Shown piece by piece: positions 17,971-27,629 of a stretch of 64,000 nucleotides of DNA. The position numbers and the translations under genes are program-made. The first letter of the stretch is position 1; each line of letters opens with the position of its first letter. The DNA is taken from assembly GCF_022234545.1 (NCBI RefSeq), contig NZ_JAIEUI010000002.1:286327-350326 (forward strand), written 5' to 3'. This DNA comes from Paenibacillus piscarius. GTDB taxonomy: Bacteria > Bacillota > Bacilli > Paenibacillales > Paenibacillaceae. The notes under the pieces were generated by a model. It saw nothing but the letters and a program-made list of their open reading frames with translations. It was not told where the DNA came from and did not search any database.

Positions 17971-17986
17971 ATCTTGTATACTAGTT
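17971..17986. promoter_or_regulatory. GntR-type operator-like site upstream of aguA
   Basis: ATCTTGTATACTAGTT shares TCTTGTATAC and most of the right arm with the perfect palindrome AATCTTGTATACAAGATT at 19948-19965. It lies about 107 bp before the aguA start, in the 316-bp divergent region 17865-18180, where nothing else distinct is seen. Co-regulation with uxuA is inferred. Confidence 0.5.
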
Positions 17987-18180
17987 ATTGTTCAGGTTCA
18001 TCCTACCACGCTCTTGCAGGGCGGGAACATTGTCAAATCAGGCTATTATTTACCCAAATCAAGCAGAAATTCTGTATACTAATCATAGAACCATTCAGTA
18101 TATGATAACCGTGACTCGTGGGAATGTTTGGCTTCCGCCACTTTCCATGACTGTACATTTTCAAAAGGGAGGACATAGTA

Positions 18181-19086
18181 TTGGCTTCAGCTTTTTTACC
18201 GCCCGCACCGGGTCAAAGCCTCAGCGAAACGATCATCCCGGATGTGAAGACTACCCTTAACCTGTTCGGGATGCATCTGCGCAAGGTCAGCGGGGACTGG
18301 GATTATCCGCAGCATGTCCATCCGCAATATGAATTCAATTATGTGCTTGAAGGGGAGCAATTGCTGATTGTGAACGGCCACAGCTACCTCCAGCGCGCCG
18401 GAGACCTGGTGCTGCTGCGGCCGGGCGATGCCCATTCCAGCCGCAGCGGGAACGGCGGACCTTTTACCTATTTCTGTATCCACTTTGATATCAATGACAA
18501 GCTGCTGATCTCCCTGCTCAGCCGCCTGAATCATGTACTGTTCACTTCGGAGAGCAATATCGCCCACCGGCTGGGCCCTATTCTGGCCAGACTGGTGGAC
18601 ATCTCTGCTTCCGATTCAGGCAGTCTCACGATGTCCCAGCGCATGAGGCTGCAATCCGCCGTCTTCGAGCTGTTCGCCCAGCTGTGGGATGTGTTCTCCA
18701 TCGATGCCGATGTCTCCACTCCCGGCACCTATGAGAAGATCGAGCTGGCCCACCAGATCCGCAGCCGCCTGCAGGGTCTGGTCTACCAGCAATTCAAGCT
18801 GGACCTGCCTGACGACAGCCACTATGGAGTCGATGATATCGCCTCCGAGCTGGGCATCAGCGCTTCGCACTGCTACCGGGTATTCCGCCAGGTATTCGGC
18901 ATCTCGCCGCGCGCCTTCCTGTCCGAGCAGATGCTGCATGAGGCCAAGGTGCTGCTGGATGACCACAGCCTGTCCGTCAGCCAGATCTCCGGCCTGCTCG
19001 GCTACCGCGACATTGCCCATTTCAGCAGGCAGTTCAAACGATGGAGCGGCCAGTCGCCCCGTGAATACCGCGAGGGCCAGGAGTAG
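18181..19086 (+). CDS. AraC family transcriptional regulator with cupin sensor
   Basis: 301 residues. An N-terminal cupin-type arm lies at about 45-90 (HVHPQYEFNYVLEGEQLLIVNG, RAGDLVLLRPGDAHSSRSG). A C-terminal AraC double helix-turn-helix covers about 200-298 (VDDIASELGISASHCYRVFRQVFG, VSQISGLLGYRDIAHFSRQFKRW). The start is TTG 18181, eight bases after GGGAGG. Divergent from aguA, it is a likely activator of that gene in response to a xylan-derived sugar; that role is inferred from position. A strong terminator follows. Confidence 0.87.
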   Translation: MASAFLPPAPGQSLSETIIPDVKTTLNLFGMHLRKVSGDWDYPQHVHPQYEFNYVLEGEQLLIVNGHSYLQRAGDLVLLRPGDAHSSRSGNGGPFTYFCIHFDINDKLLISLLSRLNHVLFTSESNIAHRLGPILARLVDISASDSGSLTMSQRMRLQSAVFELFAQLWDVFSIDADVSTPGTYEKIELAHQIRSRLQGLVYQQFKLDLPDDSHYGVDDIASELGISASHCYRVFRQVFGISPRAFLSEQMLHEAKVLLDDHSLSVSQISGLLGYRDIAHFSRQFKRWSGQSPREYREGQE

Positions 19087-19116
19087 AGCGGCCGGGTGGG
19101 CCGGGCGCGTATACTG

Positions 19117-19150
19117 CCTGCCTTCATCGCTGATGAAGGCGGGCTTTTTT
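19117..19150. terminator. terminator after AraC gene
   Basis: CCTGCCTTCATC (19117-19128) pairs with GATGAAGGCGGG (19132-19143) and is followed by CTTTTTT on the plus strand. It lies between the convergent AraC and GntR genes. Confidence 0.88.
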
Positions 19151-19184
19151 GTGCTGCTACGGGTGGCCTGATTGAAGGCTTGCG

Positions 19185-19838
19185 CTATTTTTTGATAAAT
19201 GTGGCGAAGTGCTCCTGAAGATTCTTGGAATCGATATCCGCACGCAGGTGATGGTGCAGCAGTTCGTCGATCCCAGCTCTGTTGCCCTGCACGATATAAT
19301 CCAGCAGTTGCTGGTGCTCCTGCCGGATGGCGGCCAGCTTCTCGTCCTTCAGCATGTGCAGCTTCCGGTAGCGGATGTAGTGCACATTGAACTGCTGGAG
19401 CACGCCCCACAGGAATTCGCGCCCGGCTAAGCCGAACATCGTGCGGTGGAACTGGTCGTCCAGCTGCAGGAACACTTCCGCTCCCTCCGCCTGCTCAATA
19501 CACTGCTGCTGCTTCGCCAGGTTATCCCTCAGCTCATGCAGCCCCTTCAGCGGGATATTCCCGGCCAGCGATTTCATAATCTCCTTCTCCAGCACATTGC
19601 GCAGATAGATAATCTGTTCCACGGACTCCAGGTCTATGTAGGATACGAGATTGCCTTTTTTGGGATAGATATCGACGTATTGCTCCAGGGACAGCTGCTT
19701 CAGCACATCGCGGATCGGCGTACGCGACAGCTGGAAGCGCTCGGACAGAGCCGTCTCACTGATCATCGCCCCCGGCTTCAGCTCAAGGGAGAGAATCTCC
19801 TGCTTGAGATAGGCCATTATTTCTTTTTTGGAAGTCAT
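19185..19838 (-). CDS. GntR family (FadR subgroup) regulator of hexuronate genes
   Basis: About 217 residues. A winged helix covers residues 8-70 (LKPGAMISETALSERFQLSRTPIRDVLKQL), and an all-helical FCD effector domain follows (VLEKEIMKSLAG, LDDQFHRTMFGLAG). ATG 19838 gives the usual family length but has a weak ribosome site; in-frame starts up to 19925 remain possible. It is divergent from uxuA. The perfect palindrome at 19948-19965 in the shared promoter region resembles the TTGGTATACCAA sites of UxuR/ExuR, so it probably represses uxuAB until a hexuronate intermediate binds. Confidence 0.83.
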   Translation of the reverse strand: MTSKKEIMAYLKQEILSLELKPGAMISETALSERFQLSRTPIRDVLKQLSLEQYVDIYPKKGNLVSYIDLESVEQIIYLRNVLEKEIMKSLAGNIPLKGLHELRDNLAKQQQCIEQAEGAEVFLQLDDQFHRTMFGLAGREFLWGVLQQFNVHYIRYRKLHMLKDEKLAAIRQEHQQLLDYIVQGNRAGIDELLHHHLRADIDSKNLQEHFATFIKK

Positions 19839-19947
19839 GGAATGGACCAACTTTCTGTTCGGGATTGTTCTTCCCCCCATTATATAGAAAAGGGATATGA
19901 ATTTCATTGACAAAGATGAACGCATATTCTATGATCATTACGAATCC

Positions 19948-19965
19948 AATCTTGTATACAAGATT
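19948..19965. promoter_or_regulatory. GntR/UxuR-like operator upstream of uxuA
   Basis: AATCTTGTATACAAGATT is a perfect 18-bp palindrome between the divergent GntR gene and uxuA. A partial copy precedes aguA at 17971-17986. Binding by the adjacent GntR protein is inferred. The remainder of 19839-20065 shows only the uxuA ribosome site. Confidence 0.7.
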
Positions 19966-20065
19966 ATGCCACATGTACCGATGATTCTGTAAGGTCAATT
20001 GTCACAAGGCATCAGATGGTTATCATTTGTATTTATGCTTATCTTACTTAAGGAGGAAAATGACA

Positions 20066-21142
20066 ATGAATATGACTTGGAGATGGTACGGCGAGGGCAA
20101 CGACAACATCACCCTTGACCACATCCGTCAAATCCCGGGCGTTATGGGCATCGTCTGGTCGCTGCACCACAAGGTGGCCGGTGAGGTCTGGGAAATGGAA
20201 GAGATCCAGAAGGTTGCCGATCAGATTACTGCCAAGGGGTTCAGCACAGCGGTTGTTGAAAGCGTCAACGTTCATGATGATATCAAAATCGGACTGCCGT
20301 CCCGCGACAAATACATTGACATCTATATCGATACGATCCGCAAGCTGGCCAAGGTCGGCGTTAAGGTGATCTGCTACAACTTCATGCCGGTGTTCGACTG
20401 GACCCGTACCGAGCTGTATAAGGAGCTGCCGGACGGCTCGAACGCACTCTTTTATGAAAAGGCTGCCATTACCGATAATCCGCGCGAGATGGTCGACCGC
20501 ATCCTGAAGGGTGCCGGACAATTCACCATGCCGGGCTGGGAGCCGGAGCGGCTGGCCAAGCTGGATGAGCTGTTCGCAGCTTATGCTGACGTTACAGAGG
20601 ATAAACTGTTCGACAACCTGAAGTATTTCCTGGAGCGTATCATTCCGGTGTGTGAAGAAGTGGATATCAAAATGGCAATACACCCGGATGATCCGGCCTG
20701 GCCGATCTTCGGACTGCCGCGCATTATCCGCAGCCGCGATACGATCCGCCGCTTCCTGGACATGGTGGACAGCCCGTATAACGGCTTGACCTTCTGCACC
20801 GGCTCGCTCGGAACGAACCCTGAGAATGATCTGCCGGCGATGATCCGCGAGTTCAGTGACCGGATTTATTTCGCCCATATCCGCAATGTGAAGGTGTTCG
20901 ATAACGGAGACTTCATTGAAGTATCCCACCGCGGACGAGACGGCAGCGTAGATGTGGCTGAGGTTGTTAAGGCGTACCATGAGAGCGGCTTCACCGGCTA
21001 TGTGCGTCCGGACCATGGCAGACATCTCTGGGGCGAGGAGAAAAATTGCCGTCCAGGGTATGGCCTCTACGACCGGGCGATGGGTATCATGTATCTACTG
21101 GGCGTATGGGACAGCCTGGAGAATGTCAAGGGGGCCAAGTAA
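20066..21142 (+). CDS. uxuA: mannonate dehydratase
   Basis: A 358-residue UxuA-type enzyme converting D-mannonate to 2-keto-3-deoxygluconate. Family stretches include MTWRWYGEGNDNITLDHIRQIPGV near the start, CYNFMPVFDWTRT (about 119-131), the metal-site region AIHPDDPAWPIFGLPRI (about 209-225) and RPDHGRHLWGE near 325. ATG 20066 lies nine bases after AGGAGG; ATG 20060 is too close to it. The next gene starts at the base after its stop, so the two are translated together. A GntR operator precedes the unit. It is the core of glucuronate use with aguA and uxuB. Confidence 0.95.
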   Translation: MNMTWRWYGEGNDNITLDHIRQIPGVMGIVWSLHHKVAGEVWEMEEIQKVADQITAKGFSTAVVESVNVHDDIKIGLPSRDKYIDIYIDTIRKLAKVGVKVICYNFMPVFDWTRTELYKELPDGSNALFYEKAAITDNPREMVDRILKGAGQFTMPGWEPERLAKLDELFAAYADVTEDKLFDNLKYFLERIIPVCEEVDIKMAIHPDDPAWPIFGLPRIIRSRDTIRRFLDMVDSPYNGLTFCTGSLGTNPENDLPAMIREFSDRIYFAHIRNVKVFDNGDFIEVSHRGRDGSVDVAEVVKAYHESGFTGYVRPDHGRHLWGEEKNCRPGYGLYDRAMGIMYLLGVWDSLENVKGAK

Positions 21143-22759
21143 ATGCTGAGTCTGAACAGAAGCAGCATTGCGGACCGGGCCGCCTGGGAAGCCGCAGGCG
21201 TGGCGTTGCCGCAGTTCGATTATGAGGCGGTGGCGGCGAATACGCTGAAGAAGCCGGAGTGGGTTCACTTCGGAGCGGGCAATATCTTCAGAGGCTTCGT
21301 GGCGAATGCGCACCAGAAGCTGCTGGACAGCGGCAAGGCCGATACCGGCATCATCGCGGCCGAGACCTTCGACTTCGAGATGATCGACAAGGTCTACAAG
21401 CCTTACGATAATCTGACCCTGCTGGTGCTGATGAATGCGGCGGGCGACTTCCAGAAGCGGATCGTCAGCAGCATCGTTGAAGGCATCACCGCAGATAAGA
21501 CGCGGGAAGCGGATTACAGCCGGTTGACGGAGATTTTTGAGAATCCGAGCCTGCAGATGGCAAGCTTCACGATTACTGAGAAGGGCTATTCCCTCACGGG
21601 ACCGGACGGACAGTATCTGGGTATCGTGGAGAAGGACATTGCCGGCGGGCCGGCGCATCCGGTTCATGCGATGAGCATCGTAGCTTCCTTCGCCTACAAG
21701 CGTTACCTGAAGGGCCAGTACCCGATGACCTTCGTCAGCATGGACAATTGCTCGCATAACGGCGACAAGCTGAAGCAGGGCATGGTCACGATCGCCAAGG
21801 AATGGGCGGCGAAGGGCCATGTCGAGGAAGGATTCGTAGCTTATCTGGAGGATGAGCAGAAGATCACCTTCCCGCTGTCCATGATCGACAAAATCACCCC
21901 GCGCCCGTCCGAATCCGTCCAGGCCGCACTGCTGGAGCAGGGCATCGGCGGTATGGATGTGATCGTCACCTCCAAGAACACGTACACCGCTCCCTTCGTT
22001 AATGCGGAGATCAGCGAGTATCTGGTCATTGAGGATAAGTTCACGAACGGGCGTCCGGCGCTTGAGGAAGCCGGCATTATCTTCACGGACCGTGACACGG
22101 TTAACAATGTGGAGACGATGAAGGTAACCACCTGCCTCAACCCGCTGCATACGGCACTCGCGGTAACCGGCTGTCTGCTCGGTTACACGCTGATCGCCGA
22201 CGAGATGCAGGATGCCACGCTGCGCAAGCTTGTCGAGACCATCGGCTACAAGGAAGGCCTGCCGGTTGTCGTTGATCCGGGCATCCTGAGTCCGAAGCAA
22301 TTCCTGGACGAGGTGCTGCAGGAACGGTTCGCCAACCCGTTCATCCCTGACACTCCGCAGCGGATCGCTACGGATACCTCGCAGAAGGTCGGCATCCGCT
22401 TCGGGGAGACGATCAAGTCGTACATCCGGCGTGAGGAGCTTGACCCTAGCGAGTTGACTGCGATCCCACTGGCGATTGCGGCGTGGTGCCGGTATCTGCT
22501 CGGCGTGAACGATGAAGGCGCTGCCTTCACGCTTAGTCCCGACCCGCTGCTGGAATCGCTGCAGGCGCGGCTTGCTGGGATTACGCTGGGCGCGGATGCC
22601 GCTACGGCCGCTGGCGTACGCGCGGTGCTGGAGGATCAGGCCATCTTCGGCGTGGACCTATACGCCGCCGGGCTGGGCAAGACGATCGAGGGCATGTTCA
22701 CCGAGATGGTGGCTGGTCCGGGCGCTGTAAGGGCTACGCTGGAGAAGTACACCGCCTGA
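21143..22759 (+). CDS. uxuB: fructuronate reductase, mannitol dehydrogenase family
   Basis: A 538-residue long-chain dehydrogenase. The nucleotide-binding start is WVHFGAGNIFRGFVANAHQKLL (about 33-54), and the C-terminal helical domain contains VDPGILSPKQFLDEVLQERFANPFIPD. The family includes fructuronate, tagaturonate and mannitol reductases. The immediate fusion to the uxuA unit (ATG at the base after the uxuA stop) points to fructuronate reductase, giving mannonate from fructuronate with NADH. Ribosome site GGGGG within the end of uxuA. A terminator follows at 22797. Confidence 0.88.
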   Translation: MLSLNRSSIADRAAWEAAGVALPQFDYEAVAANTLKKPEWVHFGAGNIFRGFVANAHQKLLDSGKADTGIIAAETFDFEMIDKVYKPYDNLTLLVLMNAAGDFQKRIVSSIVEGITADKTREADYSRLTEIFENPSLQMASFTITEKGYSLTGPDGQYLGIVEKDIAGGPAHPVHAMSIVASFAYKRYLKGQYPMTFVSMDNCSHNGDKLKQGMVTIAKEWAAKGHVEEGFVAYLEDEQKITFPLSMIDKITPRPSESVQAALLEQGIGGMDVIVTSKNTYTAPFVNAEISEYLVIEDKFTNGRPALEEAGIIFTDRDTVNNVETMKVTTCLNPLHTALAVTGCLLGYTLIADEMQDATLRKLVETIGYKEGLPVVVDPGILSPKQFLDEVLQERFANPFIPDTPQRIATDTSQKVGIRFGETIKSYIRREELDPSELTAIPLAIAAWCRYLLGVNDEGAAFTLSPDPLLESLQARLAGITLGADAATAAGVRAVLEDQAIFGVDLYAAGLGKTIEGMFTEMVAGPGAVRATLEKYTA

Positions 22760-22796
22760 GGATGGGCGGGTGTGCGCGAACACGCGAACATAAGTA

Positions 22797-22840
22797 GAAA
22801 AGCCAAGCTCTCCTTGAATAAGGAGGGCCTGGCTTTTTTT
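22797..22840 (+). terminator. terminator of uxuAB
   Basis: AGAAAAGCCAAGCTCTCCTT pairs with AAGGAGGGCCTGGCTTTTTT with two mismatches, ending in a run of T. It lies about 40 bp after the stop at 22759. Confidence 0.85.
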
Positions 22841-22900
22841 ATGGTGAGCGTTGCGTTTCTGCTGCACCAATCACATTAGACCTGCGGAGTTTCGCCTGCT

Positions 22901-23085
22901 TCCGGCGAATTCAGGTGCACTTGTGCTCTTCATTCGCTCAGTTGGCGCGCATCTGAGTAATCAAAGGGATTTATCCCTTTCATTTCCTCCTCACGCCCAC
23001 TTTTGGCGAATTCAAAGGGATTTATCCCTCTCATTTCCTCCTCCTGTCCACTTTCGGCGAATTAAAAGGGATTTTTCCTTTTCAA
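22901..23085. repeat. composite 51-bp-period array of two unit types
   Basis: One GGTGCACTTGTGCTC unit (core at about 22913) is followed by three AGGGAT hairpin units (cores at 22965, 23016 and 23067), so successive cores are 52, 51 and 51 bp apart. The linker GGCGAATTCA precedes both kinds of core. The first type also occurs at 59161-59340 and the second at 1-67. It lies between convergent uxuB and GH43 genes, beyond the uxuB terminator. No gene is seen in 22760-23163. Confidence 0.82.
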
Positions 23086-23163
23086 TTGTTCATTCCGCTA
23101 GTTTTCCTTTATAGCCTTAGCTTTATTGAAGCATCCTTTTTGATGCTCCAGCTACAGGCCGCC

Positions 23164-24750
23164 CTACTCCTGCTCCAAATACTCAAAGTAATCAAAATCC
23201 GCCGGTTGGAACGTGCCGGCGAGGTCCTGGGCGCACATGCCGATGAAGGTGCCGGTGAAGCGGATGTAGGCCGGGAAATCATCGGACAGATGATAGATTT
23301 CCAGAGCCGGGCCGATCTGCTCCCAAGAGGATTCGCCAACCTTGTAGTAGAACTGGGCGAATTCGCCGTCGATGACGACCTTGAGTACAACGCTTCCTCC
23401 GGCTGGCAGCGGCACTTCAGGCGTCAGAGTGTCTTCATAGACTCCGTCCTTGGAGCGGATGAGTCCCAGAGTTCGGCCGCCGAGGACTTCATCGTGCGTG
23501 ATCCGCAGATAGAGGTAATCCTTCGTATCGTAATAGACGATCAGGCCTGCCATCTGCTGGAAATGCTGCGGCTCGAAGTCGAGCGAGGTCTCAGCGCTGC
23601 AACGGAAGGCCTGCTGGCGCAGGGCAACCAGGCTCTGGCGGTGCATGGAGCTCATCGACTCTCTACCCTTCAGGCGCAGATAGCCGGGACGCTCCTGAAG
23701 CGAGAGCCAGGATTCATCGGCCGGCACGCGTAGGGTGCTCCAGCGGACATCCAGCTGCGGAGCCTCGAAGTCGTCGCGCGGAGCGGCCGGTTCAAAAGGA
23801 TGCACCTGCAGATCCGGGCCCTCCACTGTCAGTGCCGGGGCATTCCCGCCCCCGGATAGAGCGAGCCAGCCGTCTTCCGTGAATTCTACGCGCTGAATCG
23901 CCGTCTCTCGGCCCAAATTGCAGTACTTGTCCTTGACCGGACGGCCGCACAGATGGACCATATACCATTCACCGGTCTGGGTCTCGACCAGGCTGGCATG
24001 GCCAGCTTTTTGCAGCGGCAGCTCAGGGTTGCCGGCAGAGGTCAGCAGCGGATTAACCGGGGCGGTCTCATAAGGGCCTTCAATCTGCTTCGCCCGGGCT
24101 ACCGTTACCGCATGATCATACTGCGTACCGCCCTCAGCCGTAATCAGGTAATACCAGCCATCCTTCCGGTACAGATGCGGACCTTCGGTCAGCGCCAGCT
24201 CCGTTCCCTTGTAGATGTTCGCGACCGGGCCGATCAGGCGTTGCTCTTCCACCGAATATTCCTGGAGCACAATCCCGGCGAAGCTGTTACGGCCGGTGCG
24301 GTGATCCCACAGCATATTGACCAGCCATTTGCGTCCGTCCTCGTCATGGAACAGCGAGGGGTCGAAGCCGCTGCTGTTCAGATAGACCGGCTCGGACCAG
24401 GGGCCTTCAATGTTCTCGGCCGTCACCAGATAATTCGGCGTATCCTTGAAGGCACCCTGGCGGCTTTTGACATCGGTATAGATCAGATAAAAGAGTCCAT
24501 TGTCGTACGTGAGGCAAGGTGCCCAGATGCCGCCGGAATCGGGGTCCCCTTCCATATTCAGCTGCGAGCTGCGGGTGAGCGCATAGGTCAGCGGCCGCCA
24601 GTTCACCAGATCGCGCGAATGATGAATCCGTACGCCCGGAAACCACTCGAAGGTTGAGGTGGCGATGTAATAGTCATCCCCTGCCCGGCAGATCGACGGG
24701 TCGGGATGAAATCCGCGCAGAATCGGGTTGTGAATCAGATTTCGGCTCAT
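23164..24750 (-). CDS. GH43 xylan beta-xylosidase
   Basis: A 528-residue GH43 enzyme with a five-bladed propeller (about 1-310) and a C-terminal beta-sandwich domain of the xylosidase type (about 325-525). Catalytic triad as seen: Asp17 (FHPDPSI, base), Asp130 (GFDPSLF), Glu189 (LTEGPHLY, acid). No signal peptide, so it acts on imported xylo-oligosaccharides. Its start overlaps the stop of the dehydratase gene by four bases, so they are translationally coupled. This ties xylose release to sugar-acid catabolism. Confidence 0.92.
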   Translation of the reverse strand: MSRNLIHNPILRGFHPDPSICRAGDDYYIATSTFEWFPGVRIHHSRDLVNWRPLTYALTRSSQLNMEGDPDSGGIWAPCLTYDNGLFYLIYTDVKSRQGAFKDTPNYLVTAENIEGPWSEPVYLNSSGFDPSLFHDEDGRKWLVNMLWDHRTGRNSFAGIVLQEYSVEEQRLIGPVANIYKGTELALTEGPHLYRKDGWYYLITAEGGTQYDHAVTVARAKQIEGPYETAPVNPLLTSAGNPELPLQKAGHASLVETQTGEWYMVHLCGRPVKDKYCNLGRETAIQRVEFTEDGWLALSGGGNAPALTVEGPDLQVHPFEPAAPRDDFEAPQLDVRWSTLRVPADESWLSLQERPGYLRLKGRESMSSMHRQSLVALRQQAFRCSAETSLDFEPQHFQQMAGLIVYYDTKDYLYLRITHDEVLGGRTLGLIRSKDGVYEDTLTPEVPLPAGGSVVLKVVIDGEFAQFYYKVGESSWEQIGPALEIYHLSDDFPAYIRFTGTFIGMCAQDLAGTFQPADFDYFEYLEQE

Positions 24751-26726
24751 AGTTTCTCCTCCAGTGCTTGCCGTCCTGCTTCCAGTAAGGCAATGATTTT
24801 GTCAGTGTCGTAGATACAGCCCTTCCAGGTTCCGCCGCTGGCCGCCTGCAGCGCAGCCCACAGCCGGGTATCCTCCGGCAGGCCCGGGTCGACCGCCAGG
24901 CCCGGATGCGGTGTCCGCGAAGCCAGGATCAGCGTTCCCGCTTCCTTGGTCAGCGGCTCATCGCCTTCACCGACCAGATTCACGCTTCCTTCCAGGTTCA
25001 CGGTATCGATGCGTACTTCCACCCAGTCATTATCGCGAAGCTTGCCAAGCGGGCCGCCGGCCAGCGCCTCCGGCCCCATATGGCCAATGCAGGCCCCAGT
25101 GGATACGCCGGAGAAGCGGGCATCTGTGATCAGGGTGACATATTTGCCGTAAGGCAGATGCTTGAGCGCCGAGGTGAGCTGATAGGTCTCCTCCATCCCC
25201 GTTCCGCTCGGCCCGCGGCCGATAACGGCCAGGATATCTCCCGCATGGACCATGCCCAGCTTGATGCTGCGGATGGCCGCTCTCTCGGTAGTGAACACCT
25301 TCACCCGTCCAATATGGCGGTATACACCCTCTTTGTCCAGGACGGAGGGATCAATCGCCGCCGATTTGATGACTGCACCTTCGGGGCAGAGATTCCCGAT
25401 CGGGAAGGTCATCGTGGACGCCATACCCTGGCGCTTGGCCTCTTCCGGGCTCATGATCACGGAATCCGGGTCTACACCGTCCGCCTCCAGCAGCCGCTGC
25501 CGCATATCCGTCCGGCGCTGGGAGGTCTCCCACCAGTCCAGATTCTCACCCAGTGTGCGTCCGGTTACCGTCAGCACGGACTCGTCAATCAGCCCCAGCT
25601 TCCGCAAGTGCAGCATGACCTCAGGGACTCCTCCTGCGAGGAATACGCGGATGGTCGGATGCGGCACAGGACCATTCGGCAGCACGCTGACGAGGCGCGG
25701 AACCATCCGGTTCACCCGGTTCCAGTCCTCGACGGTCGGAACCTTCAGTCCGGCGGCATGGGCAATGGCCGGCAGATGCAGCAGCAGATTCGTTGAGCCG
25801 CCGAAGGCAGCATGCAGCACCATTGCATTCTGTATGGACTTATCGGTCAGAATGTCGCTCATGACGATCCCGTGCTGATCCAGATGCTGGAGAGCCCGGG
25901 CCGACTGGCGGCCGATGTTCTTCCAGATCGGCTGGCCCGAAGGCGACAGCGCCGAGTGCGGCAGCGCCATGCCCAGCGCCTCGGCGATCACCTGGGCGGT
26001 CGCGGCTGTGCCGAGGAATTGACAGCCGCCGCCTGGCGTCGCACAGGCCCGGCAGCCGAGATCGGCAGCTTCCTCCAGGGACAGCTCCCCGTTGCTGTAG
26101 CGCGCCCCGATGCTCTGCACCTTGCCTGCGTCCTCTCCCTCTATCGGAGGCAAAGTCACGCCGCCGGGCACGATGATCCCCGGCAGCTTATGCATCCCGG
26201 CAAGAGCCAGCAGCATGGCGGGCAGGCCCTTGTCGCAGGTGGCTACGCCGAGCACACCCTTGCGGGTAGGCAGCGAGCGGATCAGCCGCCGCAGCACGAT
26301 GGCCGCATCATTGCGGTAAGGCAGGGAATCGAACATGCCGCTGGTGCCTTGGGAACGGCCGTCACAGGGATCGCTGACATATCCGGCAAACGGAATCGCC
26401 TCATTCGCCGTAAGCTCTTCCGCGATCTCTTCCATCATGACGCCGATCTCCCAGTGGCCGGTATGATAGCCGAGCGCCAGCGGACTGCCGTCCTCGCGGC
26501 GGATGCCGCCCATCGTTCCGAGAATCAGGTACTGGGGCCGGTTCAGCAGCAGCGGATTCCAGCCCATCCCGGCATTCTGGGTCATCCCAAAAATCTCTCC
26601 GCTCGGCGCATTCCGCAGCACCTCTCCGGTAATCGGCAGCTGGCCCGCCGGTCCCTCTGCAGCGGTATGTACAGGCTCATTCTCAATGATGTCTTCCCTC
26701 ATTAACTCTTGCACACTCAGTTTCAC
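24747..26726 (-). CDS. IlvD/Edd family dehydratase, YjhG/YagF (D-xylonate) type
   Basis: A 659-residue iron-sulfur dehydratase. Cluster cysteines are expected at 121 (SDPCDGRS), 164 (ATCDKG) and 235 ([10 protein letters not shown]). Length and signatures ([30 protein letters not shown]) fit the YjhG/YagF group, which turns D-xylonate into 2-keto-3-deoxyxylonate, better than IlvD or Edd (about 560-610 residues). Neighbours agree: an IclR regulator upstream and a YagE-type aldolase divergent, the same gene set as E. coli yagEF with its IclR regulator. The substrate is inferred and could be another sugar acid. Confidence 0.82.
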   Translation of the reverse strand: MKLSVQELMREDIIENEPVHTAAEGPAGQLPITGEVLRNAPSGEIFGMTQNAGMGWNPLLLNRPQYLILGTMGGIRREDGSPLALGYHTGHWEIGVMMEEIAEELTANEAIPFAGYVSDPCDGRSQGTSGMFDSLPYRNDAAIVLRRLIRSLPTRKGVLGVATCDKGLPAMLLALAGMHKLPGIIVPGGVTLPPIEGEDAGKVQSIGARYSNGELSLEEAADLGCRACATPGGGCQFLGTAATAQVIAEALGMALPHSALSPSGQPIWKNIGRQSARALQHLDQHGIVMSDILTDKSIQNAMVLHAAFGGSTNLLLHLPAIAHAAGLKVPTVEDWNRVNRMVPRLVSVLPNGPVPHPTIRVFLAGGVPEVMLHLRKLGLIDESVLTVTGRTLGENLDWWETSQRRTDMRQRLLEADGVDPDSVIMSPEEAKRQGMASTMTFPIGNLCPEGAVIKSAAIDPSVLDKEGVYRHIGRVKVFTTERAAIRSIKLGMVHAGDILAVIGRGPSGTGMEETYQLTSALKHLPYGKYVTLITDARFSGVSTGACIGHMGPEALAGGPLGKLRDNDWVEVRIDTVNLEGSVNLVGEGDEPLTKEAGTLILASRTPHPGLAVDPGLPEDTRLWAALQAASGGTWKGCIYDTDKIIALLEAGRQALEEKL

Positions 26727-26776
26727 AGTAACCCCTTCTCTCCCTCAGTATGAACGAACTTGCCCGGATGCCTAAG

Positions 26777-27535
26777 CTAAGACAGCGATAGCTTGTCTGC
26801 CAGTGCCTTTACCTCCCGCAGCGCAATCTCCCGCTTCGCCTCGAATGCATGCTGAAGCATCGAGGTGCTCACCGCCGCAACCGCCCGTCCTGACGCATCC
26901 AGAACCGGCGCGGCGGCGCAGCTGATGCCTTGAATAATCTCCTCCTGATCCAGCGCGAAGCCGTCCTTGCGGATGGCCGCCAGCGCTGCGGTGAACTCAG
27001 ACCAGTCCGTCAGCGTGCGGGCAGTGACCGCAGGCAATATTTTAGCCGGATAACGCCCTTCCAGCTCTTCCTCCGGCAGCAGCGCCAGCATCATCTTGCC
27101 CATTGCAGTGGCATGGGCCGGAAACCGCATCCCGGGACTGGACTCCAGCCTGACCAGGGACTGTCCTTCCTGCTTCGCCAGATAGATAATCTCACTGCGG
27201 TCAAGCACCGACAGCTGGAAGGTCTCCCCCACCTCGCGGACACTACGCGCCGATTCCTCCAGGAACCGCTCCACCAGATTCATATTCTGCTTAAGGGAAT
27301 CATTGTAGACCGTATTAAAGTAGGAAACTCCGGCACCAAGCGCATATCCCTCATTCGCGCCCTTGACCACCCATTGCAGAGCTTCCATCGTGCGCAGGAG
27401 CGAGAACATTGAGCTTTTGTTAATGCCGGTCTCTTCACACAGATCGGTCATCTTGTACGTTCCGGGCTGCCTGGCAATGGCCTTCAGAATCAGATCAGCC
27501 CTCTCCAAGGCCGGAACCCAGTATTTCTGCTCCAC
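26777..27535 (-). CDS. IclR family transcriptional regulator
   Basis: 252 residues. An N-terminal winged helix lies at about 8-65 (ALERADLILKAIARQPGTYKMTDLCEETGINKSSMFSLLRTM), and an IclR effector domain at about 80-250 (RFPAHATAMGKMMLALLPEEEL, EEIIQGISCAAAPV). It is first in a leftward unit with the dehydratase (50 bp away) and GH43, and is divergent from the aldolase gene. In E. coli an IclR protein (XynR/YagI) controls the matching yagEF genes, so a sugar-acid sensor is likely here too. Confidence 0.87.
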   Translation of the reverse strand: MEQKYWVPALERADLILKAIARQPGTYKMTDLCEETGINKSSMFSLLRTMEALQWVVKGANEGYALGAGVSYFNTVYNDSLKQNMNLVERFLEESARSVREVGETFQLSVLDRSEIIYLAKQEGQSLVRLESSPGMRFPAHATAMGKMMLALLPEEELEGRYPAKILPAVTARTLTDWSEFTAALAAIRKDGFALDQEEIIQGISCAAAPVLDASGRAVAAVSTSMLQHAFEAKREIALREVKALADKLSLS

Positions 27536-27559
27536 ACTCTATCCCCTCTCATAAATGCG

Positions 27560-27588
27560 TTGCTTAAGCGTATTTAGTTCACTATAAT
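27560..27588 (+). promoter_or_regulatory. promoter of the aldolase gene
   Basis: TTGCTT (27560-27565) and TATAAT (27583-27588) are 17 bp apart, upstream of the aldolase start at 27630. The palindrome GCTTAAGC (27562-27569) overlaps the -35 element and could be part of an IclR operator; that part is weak. Confidence 0.6.
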
Positions 27589-27629
27589 AATCTTATGTTT
27601 ATAATAACAAACCAGGAGGCAAAAATAAA

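Noticed and set aside
24747..26726. Dihydroxy-acid dehydratase (ilvD) for branched amino acids
   Set aside because: Length of 659, the YjhG/YagF signatures and the catabolic neighbours fit a sugar-acid dehydratase better; no ilv genes are nearby.
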